Origin: an uncultured Eubacterium sp.
GTDB taxonomy: Bacteria > Bacillota > Clostridia > Oscillospirales > Acutalibacteraceae
DNA: 64,000 nucleotides
Direction: 5' to 3'
NCBI RefSeq assembly: GCF_934561735.1
Contig: NZ_CAKTGT010000003.1
Location: 186,001-250,000 of the forward strand
The notes beneath the pieces are model-generated. The model had not been told where the DNA came from and did not search any database. It worked only from the letters and a program-made list of their open reading frames with translations. Below, in pieces: positions 1 to 8,138 of the stretch; the first letter of the stretch is position 1; every line of letters starts with the position of its first letter. Made by a program: the position numbers and the translations under genes.

Positions 1-175
1 GAAAGTTTCTGAATTTCGTTTTCTTGCGAAGGAAGATGTACCTCGTCAAAACATATTCCGTATAGGACAAAACAAAGTTTTGTAATTATACTACATATGT
101 TTTTCCTCTTTCCAAAAAATCAAATGATTTTTTGGAATCCTTCTTCTTTCGACTGAGCAAAAAACGAAAAACGCC

Positions 176-214
176 AAAAGTGCCGTAAACTCAATGTTTG
201 CGGCACTTTTCTTT
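176..214. terminator. Strong intrinsic-terminator-like hairpin
   Basis: Arms 176-190 and 196-210 pair over 15 positions (AAAAGTGCCGTAAAC with GTTTGCGGCACTTTT, one wobble) around a 5-nt loop, with T-rich sequence on both sides. It could end the minus-strand protease/lipoprotein operon or a plus-strand gene entering from the left, so direction is left open. Confidence 0.6.
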
Positions 215-243
215 AAATAGTATTATTAAATTAATAGTATTCC

Positions 244-263
244 GGTATAGGCAAGCCTATACC
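244..263. repeat. 20-bp inverted repeat, copy 1
   Basis: GGTATAGGC-AA-GCCTATACC, 9-bp arms with an AA centre. The identical 20 bases recur at 26881-26900. Both copies are intergenic. It could be an operator or a small dispersed repeat; no family is recognised. Confidence 0.7.
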
Positions 264-322
264 CTACTTAATGTGTGTTAATATAATTTTGGCGTGGTTC
301 AGGGGCTTTATCGACAGTCTGT

Positions 323-345
323 GCCGTGGGTTTTAAACCCACGGC
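323..345. repeat. Perfect 11-bp inverted repeat
   Basis: GCCGTGGGTTT and AAACCCACGGC flank a single T. It has no T-tract, so it is not a canonical terminator. Its length and GC-rich arms suggest a dispersed palindromic element. Confidence 0.55.
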
Positions 346-413
346 TCTTAATCGATGCAAAATTTAGATTTCGCCATACCAAAACTTATTAAAAAGGTTT
401 ATATAACAACACA

Positions 414-842
414 TCAATACCACTTGTTAATCCAACCGTCTTTGTCAGTTGATATTTTTGTAGATGTTTCCTTTACGCCGCCGTCATTGGTTTTTTCTGT
501 TGACTCCTGCGTTGTTCCCCTGTAATCAGAATTTAAAGTTGTGTTTTGCAAAGCACTTGTCGTTTCGTTCAAAACGGGAGCCGAGCCTTTTGAAAACTCA
601 ACCTCGTTGTTTGAACCGTTATTAGGCTTTTCTTCGGTTGAAGCACCACTTTTTGCGGTAACGGTTGCTTTTTTTGACGATGTTTTTTCAACATCCGAAG
701 CAGATTCAAACAGCACCGATGTGTTTTTGTTTTCAATCTTATTGTCAACCGTTGCCCCTGTTTGGGTTTTAACGGACGAACAAGCGGCACATACGCTTAC
801 AATCACCATAAAAGCCAACACAAGCGTTACTGCCCTTTTCAT
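414..842 (-). CDS. Small Ser/Thr/Asn-rich lipoprotein, unknown function
   Basis: A 142-aa protein with a Lys/Arg-containing N-terminus, a hydrophobic segment and a lipobox ending at Cys21 (SVCAAC), so it should be lipid-anchored on the outer face of the membrane. The rest is low-complexity and rich in Thr, Ser, Lys and Glu, like a flexible wall-spanning linker, with no recognisable domain. The start codon overlaps the stop codon of the upstream protease by one base, and GGAGG lies about 9 bases before it inside the protease gene, so the two are probably translationally coupled. Function cannot be assigned; a role with the protease is inferred only from coupling. Confidence 0.75.
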   Translation of the reverse strand: MKRAVTLVLAFMVIVSVCAACSSVKTQTGATVDNKIENKNTSVLFESASDVEKTSSKKATVTAKSGASTEEKPNNGSNNEVEFSKGSAPVLNETTSALQNTTLNSDYRGTTQESTEKTNDGGVKETSTKISTDKDGWINKWY

Positions 843-3502
843 TATTGTGTTCCTCCGTTTCTGATCATATCAAACACAGATTCCCTAACGGTTACTTCAA
901 CATCCTCATCATCAACGACTTCGCCGGCAACACCGTAAAACGAGCGTTTTACAATCGGAGAATAAAAGTACCATCCGTCGATATTTACATACGCACGCAC
1001 CGACAATGTGAGTTCCCTTTGATTTTGAGGTATTTTTGTGATTACAAGATTAAAATCGGTAACATCGGCATTTTTAGAAACATTTGCGGCTTTGATTTTT
1101 TTATACGCATTGTCTGCATCAAGCACATCCGTATCGCCGTAATTAAGCAAAAATCCATATTCAACAGAATCCGAAAGGTCTTCCAATCCTTCAATTTCTT
1201 TCCAGCTGAAGCCAAAACGAAGTCCGTAATCCGACACTCTGATTTGAGCACCTTTTGAATTTGCAAATCCGCCGGTGTCTTTGAACTCATACATATTTGT
1301 TGACATACTTGTGGTTTTTTTCTCAATTAACTCTTTAAGTGCACTTATACCTTTTTCAAGTTGTGCAATAAAGGTGTATTTAAAACCTGTATTGTTTGAA
1401 GCGTCAAAAGACAATTTGTTGCTTACAAAAAGATTTACATTGCTCGGAATATCAAGATACAGTGACCTTGCCTTAGGCAAAAACAGAGTTTTAAGCGACC
1501 CGCAGTTTTCAAACACATTTTGAGCATTGTTTTTGCAGTCGGCAACATTTGGACAGCACAATGTTTTAAGGCTTGAGCAATTTTTAAACATTGCGTTTTT
1601 AATTTCTTTAATCAATCCGAGTTTAACTGTTTTTACATCAGAGCCTTCAAAAGCACTCTCATCTGCATTTTTACAGTTTTCAAAAACCGCCGAATTAATA
1701 CCCGAATAAGCGAAAGCATAAGAACCTACATCCGTTATACCTTCCGAAAGCAAATTGCATTTTAAATCATTACAAAGATAAAAAGCAAAATCTCCGATTT
1801 TACAAACCGAATTAGGCAACGATATTTCTTTTATATCTGTATATCTAAAACAGTTTTCATCGATACCGACAAGCTTGATTCCGCCGATTTCTTCCGGAAC
1901 GGTAACGGTTTTTGAAGCACCCAAATATGCTTTTACCATACCGTTGTCATCAACAACAAATTCGGAAAGCTCATCGATATAATAATCGGCACAGAAGAAT
2001 CTGCCATGAAAAACAGAGTCGGTTTTTTCATAAGCGGCGGCAATAATTCTTGTACTCTGCGTCAAATTAATCGGCGAAGAATAAATATTACCGTTTTTAG
2101 GTGACGGCAAGGTTCCGTCTGTTGTATAAATTATATTAACCAAGGTATTGTCACAGCTAAGTTCTGCCGTAACATTGCCGTTATAAACACCTGACGGAAT
2201 GCTTGCCTTAACATCCTTGCATCTTGAAATATTAACAAGATTTGAAAAATTAACAACGCCTTTACCGTATTTTTTATTACAATCCTTTTCCGCAAACGGA
2301 ATTGCTCCGTCAATCAAACTGTTCTTTATCTGCTTTGGCGTAAAAGAACTGTGTTCCGAAGCAATAATTGCGGCTGCGGCAGACACAATCGGGGCGGAAA
2401 AAGAAGTACCCTGTGAATAAACATAACTCGGTGCATTGCTTTGATATGTTGCCTTGTAGGAAGTAAAATAACCCGGCGCGGAAATATCAACATAATTGCT
2501 GCTGTTTGAAAAAGTACACGGATTATTGTTTTTATCCGTTGCGGCAACGGCAATAACATTTTCATATGCTGCAGGATAGGTTTTTACTTCTCTGCCGTCA
2601 TTACCTGCCGAGCTGACAAAAACAATGCCCATATCCGTAAGTTCATCAATAACATCCTCAATATGACTGTCCATACTTGTACCGCTGAACGACATATTGA
2701 TTATATCGGGCTTTTTATTCATTTCTTTAATATAAGAAAGTGCAAGCAAAACGCTTGAATCCATAATGTTATTGTTATTTGTAACCTTAAAGCCCTCAAT
2801 TTTTACATTGCTCGGAGAACACATGGCAACTGTAGTTGCAACCTGAGTGCCGTGACCGAAGCGGTCCATTTCGTCATCGGTTGCCATACCCGAAAAATCG
2901 GCGTTTGTCCTTATTACCCTATTTTTCAGAGTCTTAATATTATACTGTATTCCGCTGTCTATAACGCCGACAACAACTTCTCTGCCTGTTCTGTACTTAT
3001 AGTAATTAAGCGTTTCATCAATATCACAGGCACCGTATGCCCACTCGTATTTTTCATTTCTGACAACCGTAGACGAATACATACCGTCAAGCTCGGGCGT
3101 TTTAACAACTTCTTCATACTTAACATCATCAACCGTTGAAATACCGTCATACACAGGTTCAAGTCCCGCCTGTTCAAACTTTTTAAATGCCTCGGCGGCA
3201 TCTTTTTCATCAGAATACTGAATATACCGATAACCGTAAGCATATGTGCTGCTTACAGAATCGTAAGTATTTGTTTCTTCATCACATTTAATAATAATTC
3301 TGTTTTCAACAGTAACGCTTGTTGTTTTTTCAGACGCCAATTCTTCCTTATAATCGCCGTCATTTTTATACATCTCAGCCAAATCGCGTGTAACCTGCGA
3401 CAGCACAACATTTTCGGATGCAGACGCAACAATACTGCTCATCGGTGCAAAACTGCCGATGAAAAGAGTTAAAGATAAAATTACAGCAAATGCTTTTTTC
3501 AT
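842..3502 (-). CDS. Secreted subtilisin-like serine protease (S8) with leucine-rich repeats
   Basis: An 886-aa exported protease. The start at 3502 is chosen because AAGGGTG lies just upstream and a signal peptide follows directly (MKKAFAVILSL, Ala-rich cleavage region near residue 28); longer upstream starts would bury it. The catalytic triad is visible: Asp182 (VIDSGI), His217 (GHGTQVA) and Ser367 (GTSFSAP), with oxyanion Asn301 (SSAGND). A stretch near 460-500 (YTTDGTLPSP) resembles the chitobiase C-terminal-like domain. Residues about 530-690 are BspA-type leucine-rich repeats. The last ~130 residues form a beta-rich domain resembling the C-terminus of the secreted protein at 47304-49580. 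No sorting motif or dockerin is seen. It sits beside an Agr-type locus and may be a regulated product of it (inference). Confidence 0.92.
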   Translation of the reverse strand: MKKAFAVILSLTLFIGSFAPMSSIVASASENVVLSQVTRDLAEMYKNDGDYKEELASEKTTSVTVENRIIIKCDEETNTYDSVSSTYAYGYRYIQYSDEKDAAEAFKKFEQAGLEPVYDGISTVDDVKYEEVVKTPELDGMYSSTVVRNEKYEWAYGACDIDETLNYYKYRTGREVVVGVIDSGIQYNIKTLKNRVIRTNADFSGMATDDEMDRFGHGTQVATTVAMCSPSNVKIEGFKVTNNNNIMDSSVLLALSYIKEMNKKPDIINMSFSGTSMDSHIEDVIDELTDMGIVFVSSAGNDGREVKTYPAAYENVIAVAATDKNNNPCTFSNSSNYVDISAPGYFTSYKATYQSNAPSYVYSQGTSFSAPIVSAAAAIIASEHSSFTPKQIKNSLIDGAIPFAEKDCNKKYGKGVVNFSNLVNISRCKDVKASIPSGVYNGNVTAELSCDNTLVNIIYTTDGTLPSPKNGNIYSSPINLTQSTRIIAAAYEKTDSVFHGRFFCADYYIDELSEFVVDDNGMVKAYLGASKTVTVPEEIGGIKLVGIDENCFRYTDIKEISLPNSVCKIGDFAFYLCNDLKCNLLSEGITDVGSYAFAYSGINSAVFENCKNADESAFEGSDVKTVKLGLIKEIKNAMFKNCSSLKTLCCPNVADCKNNAQNVFENCGSLKTLFLPKARSLYLDIPSNVNLFVSNKLSFDASNNTGFKYTFIAQLEKGISALKELIEKKTTSMSTNMYEFKDTGGFANSKGAQIRVSDYGLRFGFSWKEIEGLEDLSDSVEYGFLLNYGDTDVLDADNAYKKIKAANVSKNADVTDFNLVITKIPQNQRELTLSVRAYVNIDGWYFYSPIVKRSFYGVAGEVVDDEDVEVTVRESVFDMIRNGGTQ

Positions 3503-3590
3503 AAAACATACACCCTTCGCAACTGTATAATTCCCCCAAATTAACACAGTTTAAATAATATTATAACATTACCTTAACATTTATAATATA

Positions 3591-3619
3591 AATATACCAT
3601 ATTTGCCATATAAATTCAA
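3591..3619 (-). promoter_or_regulatory. Predicted sigma-A promoter of the protease operon
   Basis: On the minus strand TTGAAT (3614-3619), a 17-bp spacer and TATATT (3591-3596), about 85 bases upstream of the protease start. Match to consensus is moderate. Confidence 0.5.
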
Positions 3620-3695
3620 GATTATATTCATAGGCAAAATCAACAAAATAACTCTATTTTATTATACGAATATGATTAAAAAAGGTTAAAACAAA

Positions 3696-3735
3696 CAAAA
3701 AAGCACTGCAAATATATACAGTGCAATGCTTTTAT
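3696..3735 (-). terminator. Intrinsic terminator of the XRE-LytTR-kinase operon
   Basis: Minus-strand hairpin GCACTG (3719-3724) / CAGTGC (3703-3708), followed by a T6 run, directly after the kinase gene. Confidence 0.75.
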
Positions 3736-3749
3736 ATAAATTTTTGATT

Positions 3750-5039
3750 TTACGCTTCCTGCGGAAATATAACGGTAAGTTTGAACTCTTTGAGATTATC
3801 GTCATAATCCCATTGCATTTCGCCGTCATATTTGTTAACGGTTTTTCGTATGCTCTTTGTACCGAAGCCGTGCATTTCCCTATTGCTCTTTGTAGTCAGC
3901 AAAGTACCGTTTTTTACATTCGGTGCGGTTTCACAGCTATTCACAACACAAAGCTTGTGATACGAGCCTATGCTGTTTGAGATATCGGCGTGTATGTATT
4001 TATTTTCGGATTCCGATGCCGCTTCAACAGCATTGTCCAAAACATTATTAAACAAAGATGACAAATCATACCCGCTCATAAATCCGAAATTATCCGACAC
4101 GCTTGTTATTTCAAATTTAATATTTTTATCGTCACATATATCAATATACTTATTTATAATGACATCGAGCAATCGATTTTTGGTTTTTGCCACTCGATTA
4201 TATTTTGATATTTCTCCCACCATATCGTCAACATATTTTTTTATCTCCGGCGAATCCGACATATCGGCAATGGCAAGCACATTATTTTTGTAATCGTGAG
4301 CCATAATGTTCATAGTTTCGTTTTTCTTTTCAAGCAAGTCAAGATATTGCATATCAATGTCATTTTTCTGATTAACAAGCTCAAGTTCAATAAGCTTTTG
4401 GTTATTCTTTTCAGCCTGCTCATACATAAAATATACAAATATGTTAACCAGAAGCAGAAACGAAATTGAAATAATCATAAATGAATTTTCAACTGATGTA
4501 AGCACCATATCGTTAATTATTATTCTGAATGCGATTATAATAACAATACTGCTGACGGGAAGGAGTGCCAAGCCAAACCATTTGCCCCACGAGCGTGACT
4601 TGTTTTCTTTTACCGAAAAAGCAGTAAGCAATCGGCTGAGCAAAAAATACATCATAAGGCTTAAAACCATACCGATTTCAAAATGATTTTTTACGCTTTC
4701 TTTCGGTGACACATTCAAAATCAACGCTACCGTACTTGATGTTACAAATTCTGCCACAAGCTGAAGTATTACAAGAACAGCTCCGTGAAATATCGAAGAT
4801 TTAACCGAGCTTTTAAACAGAAAATATGCTATCAATATATTAAACACAAGTATTGCCGTAATATTTAAAACCTCATTGTCAAAAATAATTTTCAGTGCCG
4901 TCAACGATTCATACAAAGCAATCGTTACAAAAAACGAAAATACGGCGGTTTTTTTAACTTCGTATATGGATTTGCAGTAAAAAAATACAATAAGCCCTCC
5001 GATAAAATAAGAGGTTGCCAAAAATAATGAAGATGCCAT
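3750..5039 (-). CDS. AgrC-like sensor histidine kinase (GHKL family)
   Basis: A 429-aa membrane kinase, probably the receptor for the cyclic peptide encoded by the divergent agrD. Residues 1-205 form about six or seven hydrophobic segments, followed by a short coiled linker. The phosphoacceptor region is around His248 (MAHDYKNN), the typical H-box of AgrC/GHKL kinases. The ATP-binding domain shows an N-box (NNVLDNAVEAA, about 331-341) and a G-box (GFGTKSIRKTV). GGAG precedes the ATG, which lies one base after the stop of the LytTR regulator, so they are co-transcribed. Family assignment is firm; ligand identity is inferred from context. Confidence 0.9.
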   Translation of the reverse strand: MASSLFLATSYFIGGLIVFFYCKSIYEVKKTAVFSFFVTIALYESLTALKIIFDNEVLNITAILVFNILIAYFLFKSSVKSSIFHGAVLVILQLVAEFVTSSTVALILNVSPKESVKNHFEIGMVLSLMMYFLLSRLLTAFSVKENKSRSWGKWFGLALLPVSSIVIIIAFRIIINDMVLTSVENSFMIISISFLLLVNIFVYFMYEQAEKNNQKLIELELVNQKNDIDMQYLDLLEKKNETMNIMAHDYKNNVLAIADMSDSPEIKKYVDDMVGEISKYNRVAKTKNRLLDVIINKYIDICDDKNIKFEITSVSDNFGFMSGYDLSSLFNNVLDNAVEAASESENKYIHADISNSIGSYHKLCVVNSCETAPNVKNGTLLTTKSNREMHGFGTKSIRKTVNKYDGEMQWDYDDNLKEFKLTVIFPQEA

Positions 5040-5040
5040 T

Positions 5041-5766
5041 TTATCTCCTTTCCATCACATAAAAGAATTTTTTTCGAATTTCTGCCTGTTTTTTAGGTGC
5101 TATACTGACTTCATACCTGTCAATAACATTTCCGTTTTTGTCCTTTTTTGCAAGGACAAGCATGGTCCTTGTGTGTTTTATTGAGTAATCAAGATTTACT
5201 ATATAGCTCGAATGAGGGCAAACAAAAACCGACGAATTCAGTTTGTCCCTCCAAGCGGAAATTTTTTCGTTTGAATAATATGTACCGTCAACGGTTATGA
5301 TTTTTGTTTTCTTCTTTTCAATTTCCACGCAAATAACATCGTTTGCATAAATCCTTACATTTGATAAAGAATTTGTATCATAAAAAGCGATAACATCATT
5401 TTTCATCAATTCTTCGGCATCATCAAGAGCCTTATAAAGTCTTACAACATTCAACGGCTTTTGCAAATATCTGAACGCGTTGATTTTGAAAGCGTCATCA
5501 AGATACCCATCGTGAGCGGTTATAACAATAACAATGCAATGCGGATTTTTTGCTTTAAGTTCTTTTCCCGCATCTATTCCGTTAACTCTGCCCATTTCGA
5601 CATCAATAAATATCAAATCAAACCGTTCTTGGCTGTCTATCAAATCTTCGCCGCAGGAAAATTCAAAAAAATTCACCGATATTCCTTTTTCGTCAAAATA
5701 GTTTTTTAAATGTTTTTGTGTTATAAGCCTGAAATCACGCTCGTCATCACATACAGCAACATTCAT
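5041..5766 (-). CDS. LytTR-type response regulator (AgrA-like)
   Basis: A 241-aa regulator with an N-terminal receiver domain (acidic pair in VAVCDDE, phosphoacceptor Asp55 in FIDVEMG, conserved Lys in LQKPL) and a C-terminal LytTR DNA-binding domain from about residue 135. The start at 5766 is chosen over an ATG six codons upstream because GGAGG lies 8 bases before it and the receiver begins immediately. It is the partner of the downstream kinase and presumably acts on the divergent agrD promoter, although I could not recognise a clear pair of LytTR direct repeats there. Confidence 0.9.
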   Translation of the reverse strand: MNVAVCDDERDFRLITQKHLKNYFDEKGISVNFFEFSCGEDLIDSQERFDLIFIDVEMGRVNGIDAGKELKAKNPHCIVIVITAHDGYLDDAFKINAFRYLQKPLNVVRLYKALDDAEELMKNDVIAFYDTNSLSNVRIYANDVICVEIEKKKTKIITVDGTYYSNEKISAWRDKLNSSVFVCPHSSYIVNLDYSIKHTRTMLVLAKKDKNGNVIDRYEVSIAPKKQAEIRKKFFYVMERR

Positions 5767-5780
5767 AAATCCGTCCTCCG

Positions 5781-6146
5781 TCAATGCTTTTTGTCATACA
5801 TTGCTTTTACAAACACCAATGTATTGTCAACATCACACTCATCGCACATTTTTAGATATTCGCATATTTTGTCGATTTTATTTTGCTTTTCTTCTATGCC
5901 GTTGTCTATACCAAGCAAAAAATAATCCGGCGTTTTACCAAGCGACAAACACCAATGCACAAACTTGTCGAGTCTTGTGCAATTATGCCCGCTTTCAACT
6001 CTTGAAACCTGCTTGTATGACAAAATGTCATCGGAATATTCGGATTTGTTTAAAAGCTCCGTCAATTCTGCCTGCGTTAAACCGAGTTCTTTTCTTCTTT
6101 TTTTAAGTCTGTCGCCGACTTCTCTCATAAAAATCACATTACTCAC
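5781..6146 (-). CDS. XRE-family helix-turn-helix regulator
   Basis: A protein of about 121 aa with an N-terminal HTH_3 domain (GDRLKKRRKELGLTQAEL, then SYKQVSRVESGHN), followed by a segment running through TPDYFLLG and a short acidic tail. It is the first gene of the regulator-kinase operon. The start is uncertain: GTG at 6155, GTG at 6146 and ATG at 6128 are in frame. 6146 is preferred because GGGGTGG sits at a usable distance. An extra XRE gene is not part of the classical agrBDCA set and may add a second control input to the divergent promoters. Confidence 0.82.
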   Translation of the reverse strand: MSNVIFMREVGDRLKKRRKELGLTQAELTELLNKSEYSDDILSYKQVSRVESGHNCTRLDKFVHWCLSLGKTPDYFLLGIDNGIEEKQNKIDKICEYLKMCDECDVDNTLVFVKAMYDKKH

Positions 6147-6173
6147 AAAATCCACCCCACACAGGAACTATAT

Positions 6174-6202
6174 AATATAAGAATAACTTAATTTTACCGC
6201 AA
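6174..6202 (-). promoter_or_regulatory. Candidate promoter of the XRE-LytTR-kinase operon
   Basis: Minus strand TTGCGG (6197-6202), 17 bp, TATATT (6174-6179). A better -35 (TTGACT, 6204-6209) lies slightly upstream but pairs with a poor -10. The site faces away from the agrD promoter about 85 bp further right; the space between holds a short inverted repeat, TTAGA-aaaa-TCTAA. Confidence 0.4.
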
Positions 6203-6287
6203 AAGTCAACAATATAATTAGAAAAATCTAACAAAATGTGCAAATTCTATCAAAAAGACCAAAATATTGATAAATTAGCCAAACTTA

Positions 6288-6316
6288 TTGATTTAAAAAA
6301 AGGATTGAAATAGAAT
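6288..6316 (+). promoter_or_regulatory. Predicted promoter of agrD-agrB
   Basis: TTGATT (6288-6293), a 17-bp spacer, then TAGAAT (6311-6316). Predicted transcription starts near 6323, leaving a leader of about 27 nt with GGGGGA as ribosome-binding site before the agrD ATG. Confidence 0.55.
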
Positions 6317-6349
6317 AAAAATATAAAAATCAGTTGGGGGACGATTAAT

Positions 6350-6505
6350 ATGAAAAGCGAAAGAAATTTTTGCTTAAACATTCTTAAAAAAGTTGCTGAA
6401 AAGACACTTTCAGACAGTGCCAACAGTACTTCGTGCATGATTTATTACCAGCCGAAGGCACCTGAAGCACTCAAAAACTTCAGCAAGATCGAAAATGATA
6501 AATAA
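6350..6505 (+). CDS. agrD: AgrD-like cyclic autoinducer peptide precursor
   Basis: A 51-aa precursor, too short for most gene callers. It has the three-part AgrD layout: an N-terminal amphipathic region (FCLNILKKVAEKTL), a signal core (ANSTSCMIYY) with Cys29, and a charged C-terminal recognition tail starting QPKAPEAL, typical of clostridial AgrD. The likely product is a thiolactone closing Cys29 onto Tyr33 (ring Cys-Met-Ile-Tyr-Tyr) with a short N-terminal tail. A strong GGGGG ribosome-binding site precedes the ATG and the gene overlaps agrB by 11 bases. Ring boundaries are inferred by analogy; the gene call rests on motif and context. Confidence 0.88.
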   Translation: MKSERNFCLNILKKVAEKTLSDSANSTSCMIYYQPKAPEALKNFSKIENDK

Positions 6506-7082
6506 AATTTCATTTCGACTTGCCGAAAAGCTTCTGTCTAACGGAAGCATTACCGAAAATGAGCGAGAGCTGTACATTTATTCCTTTTTTATTTTATTGA
6601 CTCAAACCTTGTATTTAGCTCTCGCTTGTTTTTTTGGTATAATCTTCGGTTGTTTTGGCGAAAGCCTCATTTTCTTTACAGCCTTTATGTTCATAAGAAA
6701 ATACGCAGGCGGCTATCACGCCAAAACCGAAACAAGATGCGAGATTTTGTCTGCTCTTTCCATAGCGGGTTGCATATGGCTTATAAAAATATCAAAAAGC
6801 TATAACCTGTTCACAATTTTGTTATGTGCGGCATTAATCTGTGCTGTTGTTATAATTACATCGGCACCGCTTGACACACCCGAAAAGCCGCTCAGCAAAA
6901 AAGAGTTTGACCGCTTCAAACCTATAACACGAATAATCTTAACGGTTATTTTAATATTAATTACGGTGTCTTTTTATTTTAATATTCAATTTCTTTTTGT
7001 TCCTTGCTCGGTAAGTTTGATACTTGAAGGTATTTTGCTTATTTCCGGAAGAATCAAAAAGTACATACAATCACACATATAA
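6495..7082 (+). CDS. agrB: AgrB-like peptide-processing membrane protease
   Basis: A 195-aa polytopic membrane protein of the AgrB family, which cleaves the AgrD C-terminal tail and forms the thiolactone. The catalytic His of AgrB lies in RKYAGGYHAKT (His77 in this protein), a family hallmark, and the Cys about seven residues later (TRCEIL) is the matching nucleophile. Five or six hydrophobic segments follow. The ATG lies inside the last codons of agrD (11-base overlap), so translation is coupled. The gene order D-B differs from staphylococcal B-D-C-A. Confidence 0.92.
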   Translation: MINKISFRLAEKLLSNGSITENERELYIYSFFILLTQTLYLALACFFGIIFGCFGESLIFFTAFMFIRKYAGGYHAKTETRCEILSALSIAGCIWLIKISKSYNLFTILLCAALICAVVIITSAPLDTPEKPLSKKEFDRFKPITRIILTVILILITVSFYFNIQFLFVPCSVSLILEGILLISGRIKKYIQSHI

Positions 7083-7175
7083 TCTTTTTGATGTTTGACA
7101 TAGCAGCTTTGCAACATCATAGAAAACACTGTGTGCATCGTGTGTAACAGACAATTTAATATAACTTTTGTATAA

Positions 7176-7208
7176 AAAATCCGATGATTTGAATTATCAT
7201 CGGATTTT
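7176..7208. terminator. Terminator between agrB and the convergent membrane-protein genes
   Basis: Perfect 13-bp arms, AAAATCCGATGAT and ATCATCGGATTTT, around a 7-nt loop. It is A/T-flanked on both sides, so it can act bidirectionally for agrB (+) and the convergent minus-strand gene. Confidence 0.85.
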
Positions 7209-7231
7209 ATTTTGCTTAAAAAAATGTATTA

Positions 7232-8128
7232 TCAAGACTGCTCACTTTTTATTTTTTCAACAATTTCCTTTTCGGTGCTCATTGATTTGGCTTTGTGAAG
7301 ATAATACCTGTAATTCTTTACAACCATATATATTCCGACCGAAAGCACAAATACGCCAACAGCCATAATAATTTTTAATATATCATTCAGCGTATCGGCA
7401 AGAGCCATATTATACACATCAACATCCGTAAAATGCAAATCGTTTGCATACTTCATTATTATTGCAAAGAAAGGCAAAACAAACAGAACCTCTCCCGAAA
7501 TAATAAAGCTTATACCGATATATTCATGCTTTTTGTGACGGCGAAGCGATATAAAATCTATGATTATTATACACAATGCAAACGCTATTGCAGACACAAG
7601 CATTGCTATAATCGGACGGTTTGTATATGTAAGTGCTATAATAATGATGTTGCTTGTACTTTCGTCACCGACAACATTGTTAAACGCATTCGCGGCAAGG
7701 CACGAATAGCGATTTATTTGGTCATCGGTTAAAGAAACATCATTTTTATTACAGTATTTAACAAGGGCATTTTTGCAATAATCATACAAAAATTTAGATT
7801 CGGAATAATCGGTTTTGTAGCCCTTTACGATATTGTTTGATGCAATATGCAAAATGCTGTCCATATGCTTGCTTGAAAAAGCCGAGGTGTATGCTTTTTT
7901 CGGCACTCCGGTTATATCTGCAACCTTGCCGAGCTCATCATACACTTCTCTGAGCATTTGCGAATTATATTTTTCGTACCTATGCTGAACAAAGGTGTTT
8001 GTGCGAAGAAGAGATGCCGTTATTCCGACCGCTATAAACAATGTAACACTTGCCGCCATAATGAGGGCAAGAAAATAGCACAAGGCATTTTTTAAATTAA
8101 GTGCAGTCTTTGCCGATTTCTTTTTCAT
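7232..8128 (-). CDS. Membrane protein of unknown function
   Basis: A 298-aa protein with an N-terminal transmembrane segment, a ~130-residue extracytoplasmic region and three or four further membrane segments near the C-terminus, ending in a charged tail. The start at 8128 is preferred because GAGGTG lies 8 bases before it. No family was recognised. It directly follows, 10 bases away, the sortase-like gene on the same strand, so the two probably form one transcript and may act together at the membrane. Confidence 0.75.
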   Translation of the reverse strand: MKKKSAKTALNLKNALCYFLALIMAASVTLFIAVGITASLLRTNTFVQHRYEKYNSQMLREVYDELGKVADITGVPKKAYTSAFSSKHMDSILHIASNNIVKGYKTDYSESKFLYDYCKNALVKYCNKNDVSLTDDQINRYSCLAANAFNNVVGDESTSNIIIIALTYTNRPIIAMLVSAIAFALCIIIIDFISLRRHKKHEYIGISFIISGEVLFVLPFFAIIMKYANDLHFTDVDVYNMALADTLNDILKIIMAVGVFVLSVGIYMVVKNYRYYLHKAKSMSTEKEIVEKIKSEQS

Positions 8129-8138
8129 ACTGTGCACC

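Larger units (their letters stand above)
1..413. other. Non-coding hairpin-rich region at the left edge
   Basis: I see no gene here. The stretch holds several short inverted repeats: 67-83 (ACAAAAC-aaa-GTTTTGT), 111-136 (13-bp arms around a tiny AA centre), 176-210, 244-263 and 323-345; the last three are listed separately. The first 60 bases resemble nothing I recognise and may belong to a repeat that starts outside the window. The region lies downstream of the minus-strand lipoprotein gene, so part of it may be its 3' UTR. Confidence 0.6.

Noticed and set aside
6317..6349. LytTR binding repeat (TCAGTTGGG at 6330)
   Set aside because: It matches a loose AgrA half-site but has no partner at the expected spacing and overlaps the ribosome-binding site.
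6250..6438. A 62-codon minus-strand ORF across agrD
   Set aside because: It is antisense to a well-supported agrD with its own promoter and ribosome-binding site, and is merely hydrophobic by base composition.
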